A stretch of 64,000 nt of DNA from contig NZ_CP137761.1 in assembly GCF_033449965.1 (NCBI RefSeq), forward strand, positions 434,001 through 498,000. Direction: 5' to 3'. Under the pieces are notes generated by a model that saw only the letters and a list, made by a program, of their open reading frames with translations, searched no databases and had not been told where the DNA came from. Of this stretch, positions 1 to 9,620 are shown one piece after another. A program made the translations under genes and the position numbers. The DNA is from Bacillus sp. T3. Lineage in GTDB: Bacteria; Bacillota; Bacilli; Bacillales; Cytobacillaceae. Numbering within the stretch: position 1 is the stretch's first letter; every line of letters begins with the position of its first letter.

Positions 1-36
1 GACTGTCCCCCAGCGCTTTACTGCGTTAAACACCAC
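1..36. repeat. Dispersed GACTGTCCCC...GCGTTAAACACC repeat, copy 1 (cut by window edge)
   Basis: The first bases match a second copy at 3306-3342. Both have GACTGTCCCC followed after a short gap by CTGCGTTAAACACC. The second copy shows the full palindromic head GGGGACTGTCCCC. It looks like a short non-coding dispersed repeat; here it lies just past the 3' end of the cwlC-like gene. Confidence 0.55.
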
Positions 37-49
37 TAGCTCCTTAACC

Positions 50-817
50 TCATTCCGCATAAACAATCGCATCAAAGCCAGCTGCTCTTGCTTTAGCAGC
101 AAGGGAATCCGCATTTTCTTTCGAAGAGAACGCGCCGATTTGAACCTTGTATAGGCCATCTCTTAGTAGAACAACGGCATCAAATCCTTTTGCCTTGGCT
201 TCTGTTGCAAGGTTGTCCGCATTCGCTTTAACACTAAAAGCCCCGATTTGAACCTTATACAGAACAGTTGGCTTTTTCGTTAAATTGAAAGCTCGTGCTA
301 ATCCATTCGCGTGACCTCTAGCAATTGTCGTTAAGAAAGCACCTGATTTTAATTTGCTAGCATCAGTGCTATTATCAATAAATCCATTTTCAGTTAACAT
401 GGCTGGCATATTTGATTCTCGTAACACGTGGAAGTCTGCTGTTTTTTTACCTCGGTTTGCAAAATCTACTACCTTAACAATTTCATCGTGGATGATCGTT
501 TGATAGGTGGTCGTCGGGGCTCCAACTCCCGGGTAAATATAGCTTTCAAAGCCTGTCCCTCCACCAGAATTAATATGGATGGACATATAAAAGTCTGCTC
601 CCCAATTGTTGGCTGCAGTCGTTCTTTCACTTAAACTAACAGTCTGATCGCCTGTCCGACTCATGAGGAGTGATACGCCATCATATTCATTTAATAGAAT
701 ATTTTGTAGAGTAGTGGCAATTTGTAACGTAAGATTTTTCTCCTGCAATCCATTTCCGATTGCGCCAGGATCTGACCCGCCATGCCCAGGATCAATAAAA
801 ATTTTCACCATTTTCAT
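50..817 (-). CDS. cwlC: N-acetylmuramoyl-L-alanine amidase, CwlC-type, with two C-terminal SPOR repeats
   Basis: This is a zinc-dependent Amidase_3 enzyme that cleaves the bond between muramic acid and the stem peptide. Residues 1-175 hold the catalytic domain, with the FIDPGHGGSDPGA zinc motif, SIHINSGGG and the TENGFIDN glutamate motif. Residues about 187-255 are two SPOR repeats, each starting YKVQIGAFS. The length of 255 residues and the order match Bacillus subtilis CwlC, which is made in the mother cell late in sporulation and helps lyse it. There is no signal peptide, as in CwlC. A strong GGGAGGTG site precedes the start; ATG at 817 has 5-6 bases of spacing, and a second ATG two codons later matches the start of the known protein (MVKIFIDPG). 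Upstream, CATAGTTTA (842-834) fits the sigma-K -10 consensus CATANNNTA, but I see no good -35 element, so sigma-K control is only likely. Confidence 0.93.
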   Translation of the reverse strand: MKMVKIFIDPGHGGSDPGAIGNGLQEKNLTLQIATTLQNILLNEYDGVSLLMSRTGDQTVSLSERTTAANNWGADFYMSIHINSGGGTGFESYIYPGVGAPTTTYQTIIHDEIVKVVDFANRGKKTADFHVLRESNMPAMLTENGFIDNSTDASKLKSGAFLTTIARGHANGLARAFNLTKKPTVLYKVQIGAFSVKANADNLATEAKAKGFDAVVLLRDGLYKVQIGAFSSKENADSLAAKARAAGFDAIVYAE

Positions 818-980
818 TCATCACCTCCCATATTAAACTATGAGAAATCGGCGCTAATTGATTGGACAAAAGAGAAAATATTTACCGCGTTAATGTACAC
901 AGTGTGATTGGGGCAATCTCTATAAAAATAACCCTAACTTTGTAGAAATCAGAGGGGAAGCGGAGCTGCTCTCTCCTTGT

Positions 981-1089
981 GACAAAATCAACATTGACCG
1001 ATAAATTTGCAAAACCGACCGATAAATCCAGAATGACGGCCGATAAAAACCAAAATGCGACCGATAAAAATCTAATAACCACCGATAAA
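981..1089 (+). repeat. Five-unit 21-bp-period CCGATAAA array (1a)
   Basis: Five copies of a core (G/C)(A/G)CCGATAAA begin at 996, 1017, 1038, 1059 and 1080, exactly 21 bp apart, with variable sequence between. A conserved lead-in, TCCTTGTGACA...ACATTGACCGATAAA, precedes the first unit. Because 21 bp is seven codons, one frame reads as heptads containing TDK, and the opposite strand reads as LSV heptads. I treat those ORFs as by-products. The array sits between cwlC (minus) and the permease (plus). Confidence 0.9.
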
Positions 1090-1150
1090 ACCGTCCCTAG
1101 CCTCGCCCCCTTGAAAATTACCTTTTTTATGAACCCCCTAACCTGGAATC

Positions 1151-1266
1151 TCCTTGTGACATATTCCACTTTGACCGATAAACTGTGAAATAAGGTCGAT
1201 AAATTCAAAATAGGGCCGATAAACGGTGAAATAGGGCCGATAAATCAGCAAATAAGGTCGATAAAC
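1151..1266 (+). repeat. Five-unit 21-bp-period CCGATAAA array (1b)
   Basis: This second array follows 1a in the same orientation after about 80 bp. The lead-in TCCTTGTGACATATTCCAC is followed by five G(A/G)(C/T)CGATAAA cores whose CGAT lies at 1176, 1197, 1217, 1238 and 1259, with spacings of 21, 20, 21 and 21. The spacers differ from 1a (AATAGG/AATAAGG type) and match the reverse-oriented array near 8923-9010. Stops break the heptad frame here, which argues against coding. From 1267 to 1473 I see only the AT-rich leader of the next gene. Confidence 0.88.
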
Positions 1267-1473
1267 TCGCTCCGCTTCAACCACCAAAAATATGAAATTA
1301 AGTCCCTAACAAACCTAAGTCAGAGAAAAAATGTTATAGTAACATACAAACAGGTAGTTTCTTAGGTAAGCACAGTTTAAAAGCAATCGGTAGTAAATAA
1401 AATTTTCATCAACCGTTAGATAAAATAGATCAGACTTTTTTTAAAAAAATTATGAACAGGTAGGGAGAACAAA

Positions 1474-2693
1474 ATGGGACAGCCAGAACGAACAAATGAA
1501 CCAATAAGTGATTCATTGCAAGAAAAAAACAAGACATCTTTCTTAAAAGATTTTACCAGCCAAAATGTATCAGCTGGACTTATTTCTTTTACGTTGATCA
1601 TGACAGGCCCAGCATTAATTATTTTACAAGCAGCGAAGGCAGGACAGTTCACTGGTGAGCAAACGATCAATTGGATTTTTGCCGTATACTTCTTTGGCGG
1701 GTTATTTGGGATCGTTTTGCCACTCTTATTTAGAGTTCCGATTACGGGAGGCCACTCGATTTCAGGGGTCGCCTTTTTAGCCACCATGACAGCACAGTTT
1801 ACGTATCCACAGCTAATTGGTGGATATGTGATGTCTGGGTTATTCATTTTACTTATCGGCTTAACGGGTCTTTTTACAAAAATGATGAAATGGGTTCCAA
1901 TTGAAGTCATTTCTGCGATGTTAGCAGGTCTTGTGGCCAATTATGTGGTGAAGATTGTTCAAGACGTAAAGGATTTACCGATTATTGGTGCTGCAACCTT
2001 AATTAGCTTTTTAATCAGTATGAAATTCTCAAGACGGATTCCAGCCGTCATGATATCGGTCGTTGTTGCCTTTATTACATTGCTGTTAACCCAAGATTTC
2101 ACGATCTCTTCCAGCGGGTTTTCTTTTGCTATCCCTACTCTACAAATGCCGGAATTTACGTGGATGGGGTTCGTAACACTGGCGTTGCCGCTCGCGATGC
2201 TGATTTTAAGTAATGATGTGGCAGCCAGGAATTGGAGCGCTTGAAAGCTCAAAATTTCAACCGCCGATTCAAAAAATTGTAACCTTTAGTGGAATCTTTT
2301 CGATTATAGCGAGCTTCTTGGGAGGGCAAAGTGCCAATATCGCAGGCATGATGACCGCGATATGCTCTAATTCAGAAGCGGGGGTCGTACAGAAGCGGTA
2401 CATCGCTTCAGTCGTATCAGGAATCCTAACCGTTTTGTTTGGGGTGTTTGCTTGGAAAATTGTTCCCTTTATCCAATCGTTACCACAAGCCTTTGTGTCG
2501 ATGTTCAGCCGGCATTTCCTTAATTGGAGTTCTGCTTTCTAGCTTGCAGAGAGGCTTCTCAGGCGAAAAATACCGCATGAGTGCATTGTTTGCATTCGTC
2601 ATTGCTTTATCCAATCTATCGTTTTTCCACATCAGCGCACCCGTATGGGGATTGCTCGTTGGCGCAGTCATCGCGAAAACAGTGGAGAAGTAA
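1474..2693 (+). CDS. BenE-type (benzoate/H+ symporter-like) permease, two apparent frameshifts
   Basis: The three plus-strand segments 1474-2244, 2213-2542 and 2439-2693 join into one protein of about 405 residues with 10-12 hydrophobic segments. It resembles the BenE/NCS2-type secondary transporters: the PITGGHSISGVAFLATM segment, then an NDVA...GIGALES stretch, then FLGGQSANIAGMMTAIC, which matches the conserved region where BenE proteins have HAVNLAAITAAIC. The substrate is not deducible; benzoate or another aromatic acid is the family guess. GGGAG lies 6-7 bases before the ATG. Shift 1 is at CCAGG (2225-2229); reading CCGG gives NDVAAGIGALE in frame. Shift 2 is near GCCGGC (2508-2513), where one surplus base converts an expected LAGISLIG-like sequence. 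The first is probably a base-calling error; the second could be. If both are real, it is a pseudogene. Confidence 0.75.
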
Positions 2694-2895
2694 GGTGCCT
2701 TTATCCATCTTGAGGTGGCGGACATCAGATCTGTTATTTCCACAAAAAGTGTTGTTTTGATCGACGCGTCGAAACGTATGTTCGTATTTGATATAATACA
2801 TTTAGAAGCTAGAGCATCCAAAGCAACCTAGCAAACATCAGGTTCAAAAATCATCCCATGCTGTTATAATAGAACAAAGCACAGGAGGATTTGTG

Positions 2896-3273
2896 ATGGA
2901 AAAAATATTAAACCAGCTATTATCCGAAATGAAAGAAATGCGAACAGACATGAAAGAGATGAAGTCCGACATGAAGGAATTGCAGACCGACGTGAAGGGT
3001 GTGCAAATGGACATCATCAATCTTAAAGATGGCCAAGTTCGTTTAGAAGGTAAAGTGGATCATACGAATGAAAAGGTCGACCACCTCAAGGAATCGTTAA
3101 TCCAAGGTTTAGCTCCTTACTTCGATAACCTCGAAAAACATATCGATAACAACAATGATAAGGTAATGGTCAAACTACAGAAGCAACAAGATGCAATTGA
3201 TGTACTATCATCCCGTTCGATTCAACAAGAAGGCGATATAAAGGCAATCAACCGAATAGTAAGAAACCAATGA
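2896..3273 (+). CDS. Small coiled-coil protein, unknown function
   Basis: This encodes 125 residues, nearly all helical and charged. Heptad-like repeats of MKEM, MKSD, MKEL and TDVK fill residues 8-40, followed by LEGKVDHTNEKVDHLKE and a C-terminal SIQQEGDIKAINRIVRNQ. There is no signal peptide or membrane segment, so it is probably a cytoplasmic oligomer. AGGAGG at 2883-2888 lies 7 bases before ATG 2896; a GTG three bases earlier is in frame but too close. It ends in a good intrinsic terminator, so it is likely monocistronic. Similar short proteins are common hypotheticals in Bacillus; I do not know a function. Confidence 0.75.
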   Translation: MEKILNQLLSEMKEMRTDMKEMKSDMKELQTDVKGVQMDIINLKDGQVRLEGKVDHTNEKVDHLKESLIQGLAPYFDNLEKHIDNNNDKVMVKLQKQQDAIDVLSSRSIQQEGDIKAINRIVRNQ

Positions 3274-3298
3274 CCGATTTTTCGGTCTATTTTTTTTG
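3272..3298 (+). terminator. Intrinsic terminator of the coiled-coil gene
   Basis: A perfect GACCGA/TCGGTC stem with a TTTT loop overlaps the stop codon and is followed by TATTTTTTTTT. It is a compact, strong rho-independent terminator. Confidence 0.85.
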
Positions 3299-3305
3299 TA
3301 TCTGT

Positions 3306-3342
3306 GGGGACTGTCCCCAGGTACTGTGCTGCGTTAAACACC
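3306..3342. repeat. Dispersed GGGGACTGTCCCC...GCGTTAAACACC repeat, copy 2
   Basis: This is the full copy of the repeat seen at the left window edge. A 13-bp near-palindrome GGGGACTGTCCCC is followed by AGGTACTGTGCTGCGTTAAACACC. It lies between convergent genes and has no coding potential. Confidence 0.55.
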
Positions 3343-3496
3343 CAAATAAAGTCGAAAACCTCGCCACGATCCAACGACCAACCCACCTAAAAACCGTAAT
3401 TATGCTCCTAACCCAACTCAGCCAGAACACAGATGCAATCCTTAAAATTTCCTGTTTTTAAAGGCTACAACCCTTCATGGAAGTGGGATGGAGGTG

Positions 3497-3617
3497 AATC
3501 TCCTTGTGACATATTCCACATTGACCGATAAATTTGCAAAAGCGACCGATAAAAATCTAAAAGCGACCGATAAAAATCCGAATACGACCGATAAATTTGC
3601 CAAAGCGACCGATAAAA
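3497..3617 (+). repeat. Five-unit 21-bp-period CCGATAAA array (2)
   Basis: The lead-in TCCTTGTGACATATTCCAC is followed by five GACCGATAAA cores with CGAT at 3526, 3547, 3568, 3589 and 3610, an exact 21-bp period. It lies between the convergent coiled-coil and helicase genes. In this copy alone, a GGAGGTG lies about 9 bases before the lead-in GTG and the frame stays open through the array, giving heptads of the type ATDKNLK. Translation of a short repeat peptide cannot be excluded but is not supported by the other copies. Confidence 0.9.
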
Positions 3618-3681
3618 TGTCATCCACCCCATCCACCCCTAAAAATTACCTATTTTAAGAAAGAGCCAACCCCAAAAACCA

Positions 3682-3725
3682 CAAAAAAGGCGCTCCAGCA
3701 ACTCAATCACCTGCCAGAAACGCCT
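3682..3725 (-). terminator. Probable terminator of the SWIM-SNF2 operon
   Basis: On the minus strand, AGGCG at the far side pairs with CGCCT, which is followed by a T tract (CGCCTTTTTTG), about 100 bases after the helicase stop. The loop is long, so the call is moderate. A second GC stem, GCGGGGC/GCCCCGC (3758-3804), lies between it and the gene. Confidence 0.45.
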
Positions 3726-3829
3726 AACAAATTTATATTTCACTACGGAACAGGGAAGCGGGGCAATGCTAGGACTTCCGCTAACTAAGCTCTCGCAGCC
3801 CCGCAGGTTTCACCTCATTGAATAAGCTG

Positions 3830-6800
3830 TCACCCAAGCGCCAACAACTCCTCCAACTCAGCTCCACTCAACTCCGTAATCCAGCTCTCACTCTGAATAA
3901 TTTGATCATTCAGCGACTGCTTCTTCTCGAGCATCGCATCAATCTTCTCCTCAAGCGTCCCCGTACTAATCAACTTATGAACATGCACGAATCGATCCTG
4001 CCCAATCCAGGTACGCCAGGTCCGTCGCCTGATTCTCCACCGCCGGATTCCACCAACGGTCGTAGTGAATTACATGATTCGCCGCAGTCAAATTCAGCCC
4101 CGTCCCGCCAGCCTTCAAACTCAGCAAGAACACGGAAACTCTCGCGCCTGGAACCGCTCAATCATCACATCACGCTGCTGCTTCGGCACCGAACCATTCA
4201 AAAACGGCACCTCCACACCAAACTTCGCCCGCAACAACCCGCGAATCATCTCGCCCATCTCAATATATTGCGTAAAAATCAAACAACTCTCATCGGCCGA
4301 AAGCACCGCGTCCACCAACTCAACCAGCTTCTCCATCTTCGTCGACCGCTCCAACACCCCGCGCGGCCGCTCCTCCTTCAAATACAACGCCGGATGATTA
4401 CACAACTGCTTCAACCGACCCAACATCTGCAAAATTAGGCCCTTCCGCTCAAACCCGCTCAAACTCTCAATCTGACCGAACGTATCCTTCACCAGCTGCT
4501 CATACAGCGACGCCTGCTCCGCCGTCAACGCACAATACTCCTTCTGCTCCAGCTTATCCGGCAAATTCAGCGCCACATCCTGATCCCGCTTCGTCCGCCG
4601 CAACAAGAACGGCCGAATCAACGCCTGCAGCCGCTCAACTGCCGCATTATCGCCATCCTTCTCAATCGGCCCCACAAACCGCTTCTGGAACTGACCCTGA
4701 CTCCCCAAATACCCATGATTCACAAAATCAAAAATCGACCACAACTCACTCAACCGATTCTCCATTGGCGTCCCCGACAGCGCAATATGATGACCACCCG
4801 AAAGCTTCCGCACCGCACGAGACTGCTTCGTCCCCGCATTCTTAATATTCTGCGCCTCATCAATCGCAATCGAACTCCACGACAACGCCTCAAAATCCTC
4901 AAAATCCAAATGCGTCAAACCGTAGGACGTCAGCACGATATCCACCGACTCCGCGCGCGCCCGAAACTCGTCGCCCTTCAACCGCCCAGACCCATAATGC
5001 AAATACACCGAAACACCTGGCGCAAACCGCTCAATCTCCTTCTGCCAATTCCCCAGCACCGACGTCGGACAAACAATCAAAGCCGGCCCAGCCGCAGCCG
5101 AACCTTCGCCGCTTTCTTCTTTTACTAAAAGTAAATAAGACAACAGCTGCACCGTTTTTCCGAGTCCCATATCGTCGGCCAATACCGCACCGAACCCAGC
5201 CTGACGCAAAAACCACAGCCAGCTCATCCCAAACTGTTGGTAAGGCCAGAGCACACCCGCAAAACTACTAGGTACCGGCACCTCCGGAATCTCATTCGTC
5301 TCAGACAACAGGCGCACCATCTGCTTCCACTGCCGATTGAGCTCAATCTGAATTCGCGCAAATGCCTTCGGATTCTCTAACTCATCCTCATCGCCCGCTT
5401 CATCAGCCAGCAGCTCCTGCTCCAACAAGTCGCGCACATGCAGCCCTTGCTTATCTGCCTTCTTCATTAAATCTTGAATCTGCCGAATAAACTGCGGATC
5501 GAGCTTAATCCAACGCCCACGCACAAATACCAGCCGTCGCTTTTCTTCTACCATCTGCTGGAACTCCGCCTCAGACAGCTCCACGCCATTCATCGAGAAG
5601 CGCCAATCATAATCCAACAGCTGCTGCAGCCCGACAAACGAAGGCCCGCGACTCGACGTACCCTTTACGCGCGCCTTGACCTTCAAGCTCGCATTTTTCA
5701 TCGCCTGCCACCATGCCAGGAGCAGAATCTCCACCCCTAAGGCAACCAACGTCTCGCTTGCCTCGGTCAAAAACTCCCACGCCTCAAACTCCGTCAGCAC
5801 CTTCGTCAAGCGCCCACGCTTGCCACCAAGCCAAGGAAACAGCCCAATCCAACGTGCTTCTTCAGCTTCAATTCGCTCCACAAACGGCAACCACGATTTC
5901 GGAACAGACCCACCATCAATATCCCCAAGCGTATACAGCTCCACCTGCTCCGTGCCATTTTTCCCGCGCAGAAACACATTCAAGCTCCACTCTTGGTCGA
6001 CTTCAGCCGGCTCCTCGAGCTGGAGCCCAACCGTAAACGGTGTCGGATCGTCCTTCAGCCCAATCCACTGTAACCAGCTTTCCTCATCGAAATAATGCGC
6101 CAGCGCTGCAGACGGTAGCCCTTGCTCACGCAAATGCTCCAGCTTCTCGCCAAACAGCTCCTTCATCGCCACATCCTGCTCCAAATATGCATCAAGCGCT
6201 GCATTAAACCAATTCTCGATGATACGCTTCAAAGGAAGGACTACTTCGTCGGAAACCGCGATCTCCCCAGATTCACTAGCAAAATCAACAATATTTGCTT
6301 CCCCGCTAGCACCCACGAAATTATCCTCGCCAAGCCCGACACGTTCAGTCGCAGCAACTCCATCAAGCCCGCCACGCAAAGCCTCACCATCACCCTCATC
6401 CACAACCACACTCAACCCAGCACCGAACACAACCTGCTGCTCCCAAAAACTATCGCCAAACTCATCCAACACACGCTCTGGCACAGCCCAGCGGAACACA
6501 TCACCCTGCTCCCAAGCCGCAAAATCCGGCAGCCAATCGCGCTCCTCAACTGACTCCAACAGCGCCGGCGCCGCCGCCATAAACACATGCGCCAAATCAT
6601 CCCAGTCCCAATCAATAAACCGATTGAACGGCTCCTTTGCTAGCAACGTCGCTAGCTGCCAGCCATCAATCACCACACCATACTGGCCTTCCAGCTCCTT
6701 AATCTCCACCATCGTTCCGTAATAGCTCTCTTCATGATGGAAAAATAAAGAATTCTTCCAAGTCGCCACATCGAGCGGCGCTACATCATCTTCCTCCACC

Positions 6801-6868
6801 GCCCGCAAGAAATAGCGCCCGCCTTCAATCGGATGGAGACAAACCTTAACATACCTCGACTTAAGCAT
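3830..6868 (-). CDS. SNF2-family DEAD/DEAH-like helicase (about 1012 residues), two apparent frameshifts near the C-terminus
   Basis: This is a Swi2/Snf2-type double-stranded DNA translocase. Residues 1-530 are a long bacterial N-terminal extension. The helicase core has Walker A LADDMGLGKT (about 563-572), PTSVLGNW (Ia), the DEAQ box AIDEAQNIKN (about 668-677) and LSGTPMENRLSELWSIFDF (III). The C-terminal lobe is split over three frames: FIFTQY... and FLNGSVPKQQR, then FLLSLKAGGTGLNLTAANHV, then IGQDRFVHVHKL and a normal C-terminus. The first shift (4131-4136, minus-strand TTTCCGTG) is repaired by reading TTTCCGGTG, giving EFPVFLLSLKAGG. The second lies at the CCAGG pair 4007-4020; reading CCGG restores the conserved YRIGQ. 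The gene lies 101 bases downstream of the SWIM gene and is probably cotranscribed with it. Its GC content is clearly higher than in most of the window. Confidence 0.88.
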
Positions 6869-6969
6869 CTATGGAACACCCGCTTTCCTGATAGCAATTA
6901 GGCAAGAGGGAAAGCTCGATGTTTCCTGTCCTAAACCTGCAACTAGCACTTGCCACCATGAATCTCCAT

Positions 6970-8662
6970 CTAAGCATGCACCAATTTCCCCCTCACACAT
7001 TCCTCTTGGAACGCCCGCAATCGCTTCGTCTGGACCTGAAGCAGCTCAAAGAACCGCTCCCAATCATCCAATCGCCCAAGCTTCTTGTACATTGTCCGCA
7101 CCTTCTTCAAAAGCCGCACCGCCTGGCGGTAACCTGTGCGATTTTTCAAATCAATACTTGCCTGAATCGCCTGATGATAAAGGGGGAGGAGGGCAGCCGG
7201 CTCGAGCTTCAGCACATCCTTCAAACGTTCACTATCCAAATACTCCAGCTCCACCCCGATATATGCCTGTAGCTCAACCCATTTCACTAACTCTTTTTCC
7301 TTATATAAAAAAGAATCATAGACACGATAGCTGTACGGCAAACTCTGAATCATCGTCCGCTCCAGCAACTCACCGCGCCCAGCTGCCTCGCAATACGGAA
7401 ACACCAAATCAAGCGCCATTCCCGTAAAATCTACACAAGCATCATATTCGCCAATATCATTCAAATAAGGATTAAGCCGCCCGACAAATAAATCCACAAA
7501 CGGTCCGACGCGGCGCCAATCATTCTGCTCACTCAAGTACTCGACCCAATACAGCAAATAAGGAACCATTCGCGTCGACAACTCGCCCAGCATCCGAAGT
7601 GCAGCTTCATCCTGGCGCGCCAACACCTGCATGTGCACCAAGCCCATCGTCACCGCAAAATCACCAGCAGCCTTCGTATACAACCCTTCAAGCCACTCTC
7701 GCTCCGCACTGCGCCAGCCCGACTTCTTCAACAAACTCGTCCACAGCGCCCAGGTACAACTGAATGCCCTCATACTCGACGACCTTATTGACCACAAGCA
7801 GCGCCCGCGCCACATCCTTTATTTTTTCAATAAACAAATCAAACGCAAACGGCATCGACGAAATTGACATCCGTACAATCGCTTCCTCAACATCCTCAAT
7901 CAACTCATGGAATAAATGCCGATAATAGCGATCGACCATGTAAGCCGTGTGCCCATACTCCTCACTCAGCTCCGCCAGTTTCAGGAACGACTCCACGCTG
8001 AACACCAAATCATACAAATAGCGCCATTCCTGCTCAACTGGAGCATCCGCCTTAATCCGGCGCTTATACACCATATACAAATCCGGCACCACGTACGGAT
8101 TCGGCCGCCCCTGCCCATACATAATCGACTGGAAGCTTTCATGAAACGTATCCGTCCAATCCTCATAACTCGCCTCAGCCGTCATCCGCTTCTGCGACTT
8201 CAGCAAATCCCGAGCCGTCTTCAACCCCGCAAGTGTCGCCGCCGATTTCTCCGCGGTCTGCGCCTTCAGTGGCCCGCGCCAATCCTCAACCCAACTCGAA
8301 ACACTGCCACCCGCTGATAACGCCTGAAAAAACACAGCCATCTTATGTCGGCAAAATCCATCAAACGGGCAAGAACACGTACTCGCCACCATATCATCTA
8401 AGGAGAGCCGCACCGACACCGGCGTCACATCCTGCACCTGCGCTGTTACAAAATCGCCCTCAAACCTCAGTTGGTACACAAGACGCTGCCGGAACAACAT
8501 CAGCCCCTTCTGTACCAGCTTCGAATGCTCCTCAACCTCTGGGCGCAACAGCCCCTTCAAATCCCGAGCCGCTTGATTCAACAGCTCCGCCGTATATTCA
8601 TCAATGGTCGCCACAACAACCAACCCCTTTAACAAAAGTGAAACCTCCAACAGTGGGGGCAT
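6970..8662 (-). CDS. SWIM zinc-finger protein, partner of the SNF2 helicase; one apparent frameshift
   Basis: The segments 7688-8662 and 6970-7815 join to about 563 residues. The SWIM zinc-binding motif is CSCPFDGFCRH (C-x-C...C-x-H, about 96-106). The rest is helical, with TPR-like stretches in the second half (ELLERTMIQSLP, LLPLYHQAIQAS, RLLKKVRTMYKKLG). SWIM proteins are commonly encoded next to SNF2 helicases in Firmicutes, and this gene order fits. The frameshift is near 7711-7722, where the minus strand reads GTCGGGCTGG; a one-base correction joins VDEFVEEVG to (W/R)RSAEREWLEGLY. The start is uncertain: ATG 8662 has no ribosome site, while TTG 8635 has GGAGG 8 bases upstream and GTG 8614 has AAAGGGG 9 bases upstream. 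The role is unknown; a nucleic-acid transaction with the helicase is the inference. Confidence 0.85.
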
Positions 8663-8917
8663 TTTCCCGCTGATGGCTAGTTGAACTTATCGAGCCTTTA
8701 GACAAAAAGACAATATTTCTAATTATAACAAAAATAAAGAAGAAAATCCCCGCACCGAGGAGAGAGGAAATCATAATCCCCCAACGAAACCGCTTTTTTC
8801 TTAAAAATAGGTAATTGAAAAGGTTTTTTGTCCTAATCGAGGCATGGTTAGAGGCTTAATGACGAGATTTTTGGAGAGTTTGGTGGGGCGGCGGCGGGTC
8901 TGTTTCTGCTCCAGTGC

Positions 8918-9050
8918 TGTTTATCGGCCCTATTTTGGGATTTATCGACCTTATTTGGTTATTTATCGGCCCTATTTTGGATTTATCGACCTTATTTCCC
9001 ATTTTATCGGTCAAAGTAGACAATGTCACAACTCTGTCCCAAAAAAACAG
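8918..9050 (-). repeat. Five-unit 21-bp-period CCGATAAA array (3), reverse orientation
   Basis: Read on the minus strand, a TTGTGACATTGTCTACTT lead-in precedes five GGYCGATAAA-type cores. On the plus strand ATCG falls at 8923, 8944, 8965, 8985 and 9006, with spacings of 21, 21, 20 and 21. The spacers (AATAAGG / AATAGGG) match array 1b. It lies upstream of the SWIM gene. The remainder of 8663-9145 holds only this array, A/T-rich DNA and the terminator at 9065-9100. Confidence 0.88.
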
Positions 9051-9064
9051 TGTTAAACCACACC

Positions 9065-9100
9065 AAAAAACCCGCCAAGATCTCAACTAATCCCGGCGGG
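9065..9100 (-). terminator. Intrinsic terminator of the small membrane protein gene
   Basis: On the minus strand CCCGCCGGG...CTTGGCGGG folds with a GC-rich stem (CCCGCC/GGCGGG) followed by TTTTTTGG. It lies about 50 bases after the stop of the gene at 9146. Confidence 0.85.
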
Positions 9101-9145
9101 CTACGCTATATCGTTCGAACATAATCAAACGCTTACACACCCATA

Positions 9146-9451
9146 CTACAACAAATAAAACTCATCTTCCTCCTGCTGCTTATATCTAAACACAATTGAA
9201 AAAACAAAAATAATAGCAGTCATCACCCAAGTAAACAAGAAAGCCACTCCAAGCTCTGTACTCTTACTATACCAAGGACGAGCAAGCTCTCCATACACCG
9301 TCGATAACACCGGATACGCCATCAAAAAAAAGCTAACCAAAAAGATGAAAAACTTCGTCATCGTCTTTCGGACAACCTTCGAATACACCAACAAAAAACT
9401 AAAGAAGAGCAAGAGCAACGACAATACCGCAATCAAAATTAAAATATGCAA
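9146..9451 (-). CDS. Small integral membrane protein, unknown
   Basis: This encodes 101 residues with three hydrophobic segments (about 3-24, 33-52 and 67-87), a basic loop KVVRKTMTK after the first, and an acidic tail KQQEEDEFYLL. The start is TTG at 9451, preceded by AAGGGAGAGG about 5 bases upstream. It has its own terminator and looks monocistronic. I do not recognise a family; the topology resembles many small Bacillus membrane hypotheticals. Confidence 0.65.
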   Translation of the reverse strand: MHILILIAVLSLLLLFFSFLLVYSKVVRKTMTKFFIFLVSFFLMAYPVLSTVYGELARPWYSKSTELGVAFLFTWVMTAIIFVFSIVFRYKQQEEDEFYLL

Positions 9452-9620
9452 AATAGCCTCTCCCTTCCTTCATCATCTCCATTACTATTTCGCTAAAACA
9501 ATCCAAAATCCTCCTAAATAGTTAGAAAATTTTAAATTATTTCAAACGAAATAAACGTGACTATAGAGTAAAGGGGGATCCAACTGTAAAATTTGCTGTT
9601 GTTGTTGTGAATAGCACCCT

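Noticed and set aside
882..1208. ORFs on both strands over the repeat arrays (also 979-1188 and 8844-9086)
   Set aside because: They follow from the 21-bp period being a multiple of three. They lack ribosome sites, and the frames are interrupted in arrays 1b and 3.
3818..8673. Long plus-strand ORFs opposite the SNF2 and SWIM genes
   Set aside because: They are shadows of GC-rich minus-strand genes: Pro/Thr/Ser-rich translations, no ribosome sites, and the real motifs are on the other strand.
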